Source: Amborella trichopoda (taxonomy: Eukaryota > Streptophyta > Magnoliopsida > Amborellales > Amborellaceae). From it: a DNA stretch of 64,000 nt. This document shows positions 35,001-47,000 of this stretch, piece by piece (positions within the stretch are counted from its first letter, which is position 1; every line of letters starts with the position of its first letter). The notes under the pieces were generated by a model, which was not told where the DNA came from, searched no databases, and saw only the letters and a program-made list of their open reading frames with translations. Location of the stretch: positions 103,049 through 167,048 of the forward strand of contig NW_006499481.1 of assembly GCF_000471905.2 (NCBI RefSeq), in the 5' to 3' direction. Both the position numbers and the translations under genes were made by a program.

Positions 35001-38000
35001 GTACTGTTACTATATTTAGTAATAATATATAGAATAAATATATGTAGGAACATAAGAAGCGGTGGTCAAGGTGCCCACCTAGGTGGCTCCTTGGTTGTTG
35101 AAGTGGGCACCTAGAGACATCTCCACCCTAGGCAGCCATCTACCTCTATGTGATTCACTAGGGCCTTGGCTCATCTAGGCGCCGAGGTGGCCACCTTTTT
35201 TAATGCTGGGTAGGATAGCATGAGTTGGCAGCTTAAATCAAGGATGAAGTGGATCAAGGGGCTCATTACATCTGCTTCTTTTGCAAAATCACCATTGTGA
35301 GAAGGTTTTGAGGAGGATGGTACTAGAAGTGTGGTTTTTAACTTTGAGGGAGATATGGCTTCGATATTTGATGTATCGTCTATGGCCGCTTCCATGAATA
35401 TTTGGTTATCATGGAAGGGTCCAACTTCGATGAATATGCCATGTCTTTAGCAAGGGTGACTGCTTGGGAGTTAGGTTTATCCTAGAATGTTGGAAAGAAA
35501 CGTGTACGGAACGACATATCTCAAAAATCTGAATGAAGATGGAATCCAATGTCCATGGGCAAGTAGATTTTTGCTCACCTGGCCATCCATGGGTACCAGT
35601 CCATTGTAAATTTTCATAAAAGGGTATTTCCAAAATTTTTAAAATATTGCTTCTACTGTAAATTTTCATAAAAGAGTATTTCTAAAATTTTTAAAATATT
35701 GCTTCTACTGTAAATTTTCATAAAAGGGTATTTCTAAAAATTTTAAAATATTGCTTCTACTGTAAATTTTCATAAAAGGGTATTTCTAAAAATTTTAAAA
35801 TATTCCTTCTACTGTAAATTTTCATAAAAGGGTATTTCTAAAAATTTTAAAATATTGCTTCTACTTTAAATTTTCATAAAAGGGTATTTCTAAAAATTTT
35901 AGAATTTTTAAAATAACACATGTGGGAGCAAGGATCCAGCCCCACATGTGGCACTCGTGCACCTTAGGGACCACACCCTATGTTTGTACAACACTATATG
36001 GCATACCCTGTTTTATTACTGAAAGGGGGTGTCATGCCACATATTCTTATGGGGGGGGGGGGAGGGGGACACTTTTTTTTATGGGAGAAAGGGGGGGGGG
36101 GAAGGGGGGCACGCCACTTTTTGTGGTACGATCCCCCCACGCCTCTTTTTTTGGGAAAGGGTGGCATGCCTAAATATGGAGGCACGCCACTTTTTGTGGA
36201 ATAGGCATATCCCATTCAATTTGATTTGTTTCAAATTTAAACTTGCTAAATTTGAAATCTATTGATTTGTTTCAAATTTAAACATGCTAAATTTGAAATC
36301 TATTGAGATATGGTTTCCCAATATTTTTTGGGAAATCTAAATAATATTTATCTAGAGAATATTTAAGTTTGATTTCAAATTTATGTAAATAAAGTTTAAA
36401 TTTGATTGGATTTATATTTTAAATAGGAGTGGATTGGGTCAAAGTGTCGGGGCATAATGTTCCTAATCTATCCACCCAAAATCAGGATGGTTCATTTTGG
36501 GATGGATGCCTCTGATTAATCTCTCACCCCACAAATTTCCTATTTATCTTAATAACATGTAGCTGGAAATTCGATAAGGCAAATGCCATTCAAACTAGGA
36601 TATAGATTTCTTCTAGTTTCTCTTCTATTTAAAAATGTTTGAACCTATTTGAAAACATACGAGATCTTCTCTTTTACCATGGATTTTTTTTTCTCCCAAG
36701 ATCTCTTCTCTCTCTCATGCAGCAACTTTGGGGATCTCTTCTCTCTCTCACATCTCTCTTTTAACCAAAAAGGAGAGTCTCTCTCTCTTTCACTCTCCTC
36801 TACATTTTGTCTTGAAAGAAAATCTTCGGTTGATTTGTCAAGTCTGGGGCAGAAAACCTTGCTAGTGGTTGTCCCTACCTACAGTAGGGGCCCTAGGGGG
36901 CATATGGGTCATCTGAAACCCTTGTGAGCACTATCTTCTCTCTTCCCACGTTGGGGAATTCTCAGTTACAGGGCTCCTATCCAGAATTTCCGATGGCTTT
37001 CCTTAGAAATTGTTCGCTATCTACAGTCCTAACTCGGTGCAGCTTTGAAGCCTTCTTTGGGCAGAACTAGATCAACTGGCTACCCTTCCACACGCATCTT
37101 GGTGCTTGGGCAGGGACTTCAACATTATTAGATAGTCCTTCAAGAGAAACTCCAACTCCAACATTTCCCAAGGAATGTTGGACTTCTCGGATGTCATCTC
37201 TTGTAATGAATTAATAGATATTCCTCTCCAAGGAACGTCTTCATGTGGTCTGACCACTCATCTCAACCGACCCTCTCTAAATTGGACAGGTTCCTGATAT
37301 CCTCCTCCCAGGAAGAGAATTTCCTGGTCACACGCCCTTGCTTTACCTAAACCGACCTCTGACCATTATCCCATCCTCTTGGGCACTCTAGTGGTCCCTA
37401 GGGACCCTAAACCTTTTAGGTTTGAACTTGCATGGCACGAAGAAGATGCCCTGTCTTCGCTTTATACCCGCATGGTGGGATTCCTTCTCATTCCAAGTCT
37501 CGGGCAGAGCTGGTTAAAGGCTGCAAAAAAAGATTCAATTACTTAAAGCCTCTCTTAAAACTTGGAGTAGATCTATCCCAAGGAACTTCTATCAAATTTA
37601 GCAAACCCAGTTGAATGCTGTTCAAGCCTTAGAACTAACTGAGGAATCTAGGCCGTTATCTTCTTCAGAGACCGGCCTTAGATCTCAAACGAAGTTGGAG
37701 TACTTCTCAACTTTGATAAAAGAAGAGTTGTACTGGTACCAGAGGTCTAGAGTTATCTGGCTCAAATCTGGGGACCATAATACCAGGTTTTTCCACAGAA
37801 TTGCAAACTGCCGAAGAAGAGATAACTCCATTTCCACCATTAAGGAGGGCAGTACGATCTTGCACTGAGGCCCAGACATCGAATCAGCCATACTCACCTT
37901 CTTTCAGAATCTTTACTCCACCCCTTGGTCCCTAGACCTAGTATGGGCAATCTTCCATTCTAAATGGTTCCCACTCATTGGGTCTATTGGTTGGAACGCC

Positions 38001-41000
38001 CCTTTTTTGAACTTGAGATTGTCGAAGCTATTGAGGACTTGGGCAAAGACAAAGCCCCGCTTCTTGATTGCCCTTTTTAAGATCTTTTGGGATGCCTTCA
38101 AGACAAACTTCCTACTTTTCTCTGGGGAATTCTTCCACCGTGGTATCCTCTATAAAGCCATCAATGCCACCTTTATAGCGCTTGTTCCCAAGATTAAAGG
38201 GGTAGAGGAGTTGAAGGATTTCTGACCAATCAGTTCTGTCAATTCCTCTTATAAGATCCTCTCCAAAGTATTGGCCTCCAGGCTGAAACAAGTTCTTCCC
38301 TTCGTCATCTCTCCCTCACAGTCCGCCTTCATCAAAGAGAAGCAAATCCTTGACAGAGTGCTGGTGGCACATGAGTGTTTACACTCTCGACACGTCAGCA
38401 AAAGCCGGGCTTGATTTTTAAGATTGACTGACCACGTGGACTGGTCAATCCTAGACGAAACCTTGTCAAGGATGGGATTTGGTAAGCGTTGGACGAAGTG
38501 GATGAGAAGTAGCTTCTCCAACCCATCCTTCTCAGTACTCATCAACGGGTCCCCGAAAGGTTTCTTCTCGCCCTCGAAGGGCTTTTGCCAAGGAGGCCCT
38601 CTCTCACCTTTCATCTTCGCTATTGCAGCGAAAGTTTTCAGTCAGTCCATCTCTTGCTTGTATCAGGCCGGCCTCTTCTTTGGCTTCAAAAGCAATATGC
38701 ATGGCTCGTGCGTGTCCCACCTGCAGTACGTAGATGACACACTAGCCTTTCTAGATGCAGTTCCACAATTTGAATACTAGCACGCTTAATAACAGGACAA
38801 AATGTTTCAGAGAAATCAACTCCTACAACTTGATTATATCCTTTAGCAACTAGTTTGGCCTTAATTCTCTCTAAACTACCATCAAACTTTAATTTAGTCT
38901 TATAGACCCAAAGACAACTAACAACATTCATACTTGGAAGACGAGGAACTAACTCCCACATGGAATTAACATGTAGGGCTTCAATTTTCTATTCCATTGC
39001 ACGATTCCAGCCCGGATGACCCAAGGCAAACTTGATGGACTTAGGTTTTGAAGACAAAGTTTCAAAAATAAGAGCATTTGATATTGCTGCCATGGACGAT
39101 AGAATTTGAGGCTTTCGAGTACCATCTTGAGTTCTTGTGACCATTTGATGACGAGGGCATTTAGGGGCTCGTGAAAAATTAAATTGTTAGGTTTATCGGG
39201 TGACTGTATTTTCATCACCATGAGCATGTGCTACATCATCTTGGACATCTTGTATTGGTGTCATAGTGGCGGCATCTTCCTCTACCAGAGAAGTTGGAGA
39301 GCTCTCATTATTGAGAGGCAGATCAGCTGGAGAAGAAGACACATCCTGGGCATCCCTTATTGGCGGTCTATGTGAAGGTGACGAATCCGAAGAAGTCTGG
39401 ATGTCAAATTCATAACACTCAGACCATTCTGCATAAGTAGTCAGCTCCCCCCTGACTACATGTTTTCATCAAATACGACATGTTTGGAGATATAGACTCA
39501 CCCTGTGGGTGGATGCAGATATTTGTAAACCTTATGTTGAATACTGCAACCCAAAGCTACACATGGAAGAGAATGTGGACAAATTTAAAACATCGATACC
39601 CAAAAACCCGGAGTGAAGAATAGTCTGGTAGGTGGCCAAACAACAAAGAACATGGTGAATCCATTTGCAAATTGGCTGAGGGAATCTTGTTTATTACAAA
39701 GACTGTGGTATGAAAAGCTTCAGCCCAAAATAGTTTTCGAATTCTTGCATGAAACATCATTGTAAGACCCAATTCTACAATATTTCTGTGTTTCCTTTCA
39801 GCTATTCCATTATGTTTAGGGGTTCCCGGACATGATATCTGTTGCATTTCCATTCTCAGTAAGATGAGCAATGAATTCTTTCTTAGCAAACTCACCATCT
39901 CCATCACATTGAAAAATTCGAAGTCGCTTCTCAAATCTCCTTTCAACCATACGATGAAATTTCACAAATGCAAAGAAAAATTCAGATTTTCTTTTCAAAG
40001 GGTAAATTCAAGAAAAATGGGTGTAATCATTCACAAACACCGCATAAAAGCGATAACTCTGATTAGATAAAATTGGAGCAGGACCCCATAAATCTAAATG
40101 AATCTTATCAGTACTACTAATCTGGAGTTTACAACTTTTTCCCATTTGACAACTAGTACAAATAGAATGAGATTTATTCCATGCATCAACATTAATCTAC
40201 TGTTTAGATTCTAAGTAACAAAGACTTTATTTTGAGGATGTTTGAGTCTTTGTTGCCACACATCGTCTGTTCTCTTATTTGGATTAGAAAATTAAGCTTC
40301 CTTCACATCCTCAAGTGCATAAAGTCCACCCTTTCTACTCTAGCTGGCTAGAGTTCTCTATGTGCTCTTTTCCTTAATTCGAACACCATTTGATGAGAAA
40401 TACAAGGAACATCTTTTGTAAACTGGCTAACAAATAATGAATTCTTTTTCATCTCTGACACCAAAAGAACATTAGAAATATTAAATTTTCCAGACCCAAC
40501 ATCAGTATTTGTATCACCAACACTGAAATAGTCAATTGCTCACCATTGTCAACTATTACTGTATCTCTACCACTATAATAATGAAGGTTTTGCACTTTAC
40601 TTGGGTCTCCTGTCATAGGAGTTGGGGCACCATTGTCTGGGAACCATTTCGAGTCTTGGGAATTTGTTGAGGAATGTCTTTTTCTTGGTACCTATGATTG
40701 AGTCGATGGCAACACTTTAATACAGTATGCCCAATTTTTTCGCAAATTTGACACTTTTCTTGTGGTGTCTGAGTTGATTGTTGTATCTGTGAATCTTGTT
40801 GAAATTTTGATTCACATGTTGCATAGTTTACCACCACTTTCTTGGTTTCTTCGAGGCACACCACGTCCCCAATTATTGTTCTGGCATGTTTGACCAAATC
40901 CACACCCTGAGAATTGAAAAACTATTGACTACCAAAGTTGTGTATGCCTCTACCTCTGTAATTTCTAGTACCTTTTTTAGGCCCAAAATTTCTCTGTTGT

Positions 41001-44000
41001 CTAGCAAGAGCCATATTGTGATTTGGATATGAGTGTGTGATTTGGATATGAGTGTTCTTTAGAGCCGTGAGGCTGATTTCTAATCTCATGGCTTTGGAGA
41101 AGTGGTATAATTTCAGAATAGGAAGGAATCAGAGGCATAAGGATAGTGGTAGCAAAACTCGTAGATTTTGGACCAAGTCCATTGAAAAGCTAAAATACCT
41201 TATTTTCATTTTGTACATGTTTGCCAATAGTAGCGAAATCATCTCAAATACTCATGAATCTGCATATGTATTATGATAAGGTCGAATTACCTTTCTTGCA
41301 GCGTTGGAGTTGCTGGGTAAGTTGGAATTTCCTAGCTTGAAAATTACATAAATAGACATTCTTCAAAACTTTACATACTTCTGCAGAAGTCTTAAGGCCA
41401 ACCACAAGACTGAGACACTCTTCTGATAGTGTCCATGTGATCCAGGCTTTAAGAAGTTGGTCGGACTTTAGCCATAATTTGTAGTCTGTGTTTTCGATTT
41501 CACTCTTACCATCAGGAGAGAAAATCTTTTGACTTGGTGTAGGGCAGTCACCATTAATGAATCCTAAAAGTTCTTGACTCTCAATGAGAGAGAGCATTTG
41601 AGTTTCTCATAATCGATAGTTTTTCTGTGTCAATTTAGTAGATACAAAGTTTCCCACATTGGGGCTGGAGGGATAAGGATACTTGGACATTGAGGATGAA
41701 ACATCCATTGGAGCGATTGAGGTATTTGAGGATATGTGGATGGGTTGTGTCTTGTTGTTTTTATTGTTTGTTGGCAAAGAGTGCTTAAATGGAAGATGGT
41801 GTGAGGGCGTGAGAGTTGGTTGTAGAAGAGGACGCGATTACAAAACTTGGATGATAAGATTTTGCGAGTGGAAATTTGTGAAGGGAGAGAAACGTGTGAA
41901 GTATGAGCCTTGATGGTGAGACTTGTAAGGCTTAAGACTTTGCAAGTGGAAATATGAGAAGAAGATATAAGTGTATGGAAAAAAAAAATGGTTTTGATGG
42001 CTGGTAAAAAGTTTTTTTAAAAAAAGGAACGCATGCACCATATAGAAAGGAAAAGGACTTACTTCGGATAGAGAGTTTGGTATGTAGAGAGAGAGACTTG
42101 CTTCGGATAGAGGAACAAACTTAACGTAGGAAGCTGGGATTGGGATCGATGATGCTCTGATACTATATAGAATTCTAGAGAGAGAAAGAAACTCTTTGAG
42201 AAAATAATTGTGCCCTACACAACCACTTGGGTTGTGTCATGTTCTTGTGGGATTTACTCTCTATCCATAACTATCCATCCTTTTGGATGGACAATAGTGA
42301 TGAATTGGACCATTCCTTCTCTTTGATCATATCCATCGTAGTATACTTGTCCATGTTAAAATGCTTATGCATTGCACTTGAAGATATTCATGCTTGTAGC
42401 TGAGCGATACAAAGTTATTGTTACTTTCAAAGTATTCGCAAGTCACAAACTTGTGAATGAGTTCCACATACTTCTGAAAATAACCCTGAAAAAAAGCCTT
42501 GCTATTGTGGTATTAAGGAGTTTGTTGCAGCCATGATTTTTTGGGAGTCTTCATGGAACTTGCTATTATAAAGGGTGTCTCTTTTTTCTTTTTACTGCTT
42601 TCCAAGTCCTGAAATAATATATATATGCAAGCCTATGTTTGAGCTTTTGAATATATTTTAATACTGTTCATCTATTTGGTGCCTAGCATTGTTTCCTTAT
42701 CCCATCCGAGTCTGATGTATTGGTTACTTAAATCAATTTGAGCCGAGAGAAACAAAAGGTGCTTGTGCATCTTCGTTCCTTCTTTTCTGGTAAAGCACTT
42801 TTCCTTGATCATTGTCGAAATTTTCTTTCATTTGCATGTGGACGAATATACTCCCATTTGGGATATTTGTTTGAGATCCCAGTCACTAATGCATGCATCC
42901 TCATGTATGTAACACGTGCAACTGGTGCCACGAATGAATATTCTATTACATCGCTATTTTATAACATAACCTGTTTTAGCTGTTGCCCAATATAAAATTG
43001 ATCTTTCTGCCCACCAATTGTTTAAATGTCAATTTATCTTCATAAAATAAGTACATAACATCTTGTTGATTATGGTTTTCATTATGTTTTCAGGTATATT
43101 CTGTGCTATGATTTCTTTGACTTCATGATTAATGCAAGTGGAATCTTTTTCTTTTTTTTTTATCATTTAGTTAAAAGTGCATATCCACTTGTTGAAAAGT
43201 ATTTGTTTTTGTAGTTATGTTGTTCATTGCATCCATATTGTGTGTATAACTTTTTCTCTCGGATTTGCCAGCTCCACAAGTGATTCCCATGATAGGAAAT
43301 TCTTATCCAACTTCTGGAGGCCCAATGGCTCAGAGCCAAGTTCAAGCAGTGAATAATTCTTTAAGCTCTGTAGGATTGCCAAATGATGTGAATTCCAATG
43401 AAAGTTCCCCTTTCGACATGAATGATTTTCCGCAGTTAAGTGGTCGTCCGAGTTCTGCAGGAGGGCCACAAGGACAGCTAGGTAAAGGAGTTCTCCCATG
43501 GTAGCATCCTATTTTGTCGTGCTATTATGAATACTAAATTTTAAATCAATTTTTCTCCCAGCTTCTCTGAGAAAGCAAGGTGGTGGTGTTAGTTCTATTG
43601 TTCAACAAAACCAAGAATTCAGCATTCAAAATGAAGACTTCCCAGCTTTACCTGGGTTTAAAGGTTATCTACTCTGCACTGAACTGAGTAGTTTTTCTAT
43701 GATTCTAAAAGATTATTTTTATGGTTTTAGAGGTTCCTGGTCTTGCTTCTTACAGTAAAATGCCTACTTGACCTGTACTTTCATTCTCTCAATGTACAAG
43801 AATCCTTCAATACTGTAATTAAATTGTGCCTCTGCCTGAGAAGCTCCAGTTGTGCAGTTATATGAGTATGCAATTTTGAAGTAGCACCTCCAGTAACAGA
43901 TTATGTTTAATGAAGAGAAATATTTATGGCCCTGTTAACCTTTCTTAATTATGACCTGTTAACCTTTTTTTCTTCTTTTATAGAGAAGGGCGCACGCACG

Positions 44001-47000
44001 ATCTTGTAGTGTTGCACTTATGAATTTAGGTTTTCTTTTTCTTCCTTTTTTTCAAAAAAAAATAGAATGAACTGCATTATAAATGTAAATCGTTGAAGCA
44101 ATTGTTATGCTTTAAAGCTCGCCATACACTTGGTACTGCATAACTGTTTTTCTTTTTGAAATTATATAGATTATAGTTTTAGGTTGCCAAGGTTGCTGTT
44201 TGAGTTTCTCATGCATGTGATGATGCCACTCACATGGTTGGATCTTGCACTTGAGTAGAACAGGAATGAATGGGAGATCGGTCTTGCACACTAATAGAAA
44301 GGGAATGAGTGGGCGATCGAATGACATTATGGAGAGTGCTATAATTAGGCATTTAGACTTGGTTGGTGACTCATAACACTCGATATGACAAACAGGAATG
44401 CTTTTTTTTATCATGATAAGAAGAAGCAGAGGAGCAGGGTGGTAAATAGGTTCATACGTAGGTCCGTTGCCTATGCCATGTGATGTGCAATGTCTTGATT
44501 GGAAGTTACTTCAATAAGCAATGAAATGGGGTTTCTCTGTCTTGAGAGTGTTGGTCCTGGGTAATCAGTGAGGGATGTCATGGAGTGTCCATGCTGTCTG
44601 GTAGTCATCTGTAGTGAAATCTGTCCACTATTTCCGAATGTTGGTTTTGAGTGGTAATCTTTGTTGCTAGCCTAATGGTGCTTCTGGCATCCATGGCCCC
44701 ATGCATTGCGAGGCCATATACTTTGGAGGATGTGCCCTTGACATATCTTCAGTGGGATATGGCAGGGAGGGATAGCTTCATCTGTGCAGTTTGGTTTTTG
44801 GTCTTTGACATGGTCATGGGTAGAGACGGCCTGCAATGCTTCTATTAACTGGGCATGCCCTTTGCAAAGTTCCTTACAATTGGAGCAACAAACTGTGTTT
44901 TTGAATGGATAAAGGTGGACTATTAGAGTGTGCCTCAACCTCTGCAAGCTCAACAGCACCTTCAACTAGGAGTTCGGAACTTAAGTTTCACCAAATCTCT
45001 GTTGGTGACATTGGGCTGATCGATTTTGGGGGTGACAGTTGAAACAGTTTGTGATTCATTCAGAATGTGATCTTTTGGGTGTGGGTGATTCATTAGAGGT
45101 AGGTTTGGTTGTTGACACTCCTGAGGTAGAGGGTCCAGTGGAGCCTTCATGCTAATTGAAGAAAGTTTTACGATCCCTGGTTGATCTATGTTTTCCATTT
45201 CTTCTTGGTCACTTTTTCCTTCATCTTTCATTTTCCAGTCTTAGATTTGTATTCCTGTCTATCTGCATGTGTTGCAATTTATGTCAATTATCCAAAAAGA
45301 CATGGGGAATCAACTTTCTTATGTACTCTTTAAATAGAAATGACTGATGCACTCATCACAGAACGCATTCATGTAAATGAATGAATGACGAAATGCCCTT
45401 GAGAGGACTTGGTCCAAACCATATATTTAAGTTTACATGAAGAGGTGGGGGATGGATAAACCAAGGTGGGGGTGGGGGTTTAGGGGATCTAATGGTGGCC
45501 TTTTCCATTTAGCACAGTAGGAAGTAGTATGTAAGCACCCTCTCCCAGTTTTATGTGCTTATGCAGCTTGTAATGCATGTTACTGGTGTCCCCTGCAATA
45601 TAGGTCTTCTATGCATAAATTCTAGGGTTTCAAAAAAGTAATCTACTTTTGCAAGTCAACAAACTTATTATTTAGTTCTTCATGTGTCTTACCTTCAATT
45701 GGTGATATGTTTTACGTTATATATATGCGTGTATATATCCTTTTCTTGCGGACTAATCATTAGTCCTGTATTTGGAACTTTTATAGGTGGCAATGCTGAT
45801 TTTACAATGGATTTGCATCAGAAAGAACATCATCATGACAATGCCATGCCAATGATTCAGGGGCAACATTTTCCTGTACGTGTAATATGGCCTTTGAAGT
45901 CTTGGTCATGTCATTCATGCAGAATTTTGTCTGAGACACATTTTAACCTGCTTGTAGTTTTCCTCAGATGGGAAGATCAGGAGGATTCGGCTTAACTGGA
46001 AGTTATGCATCTCATCGTCAGCAACAACAGCAGCAACTTGCTTCACCAGTTGGTAGTACTGGAGCCTCGTTTGCTCCATCTAATTCTGCAGATCTTCTCC
46101 ACCTACATGGCTCTGAATTATTCCCATCGTCACATGGGATATCTGCCTCTTATCATTTACAGGTACTTGAATTCTCAACAATTTACAGGTGCTTCAGAAA
46201 TTAAAGGGTCTTAATTTCAGGTTTTTACTTGTTAAGTAATCTGAAATTCTTACGTTGTCTTAGGTTCAAACGAGTGGAACTCCAAGTATGGGATTAAGAC
46301 CAGTAAACACTTCGATTACAGCTTCTAATTTGGCATCATATGACCATCTTATTCAGCAATATCCACAACATCAAAACCAATCCCAATTTCGTATGCAACA
46401 GATTTCGGCTCTTGCTCAGCCCAGAGATCAGAATCTTAAGTCCTTGCATGGGGTGCAAGCCTCTCCTGATCGATTTGCGCTGGCAGGTTTATTGAGTATT
46501 ATAAGGTCCTGTGATGTGGATCTGCAATCTTTAGCTTTGGGAACGGATCTTACTACATTAGGGTTAAACTTGAACTCCAGGGAGGATCTTCATAGAACTT
46601 TTGGCTCCCCCTGGTCTGATCAACCTGCTAAAGGCGATCCTGAGTATAGTTTGCCTCAATGCTACATTCAGCCAGCACCCAGGCTACAAGTAAGTTACCC
46701 GAGAATTTGAATGCCCTATGTCATTTGCTAAGGGGATTATGTTCTAACTCTTACCTTGGATGTAGCGAGGCTATTTTTCGAAGTACCATCTGGGGACTCT
46801 GTTCTATGCATTCTACAGGTATGTTACTTATCAAGTGCAGTTTTGTTTATGGGCTTCACGGTCATATTTTAGTATCTCAAGATCCAAAATTAACTTTTGC
46901 ATGGTTTTGCTTCATATGCAGTATGCCCAATGATGAAGCACAGTTGTATGCAGCCGATGAACTGTATGCTCCCCCCCTCCCCGCTTCTCTCTCTCTCTCT

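Noticed and set aside
35604-35905. CRISPR-like array
   Set aside because: Units are contiguous 52-53-bp tandem copies without unique spacers, in a plant intron.
35922-36265. Gly- and Pro-rich frames on both strands
   Set aside because: Products of long G-tracts.
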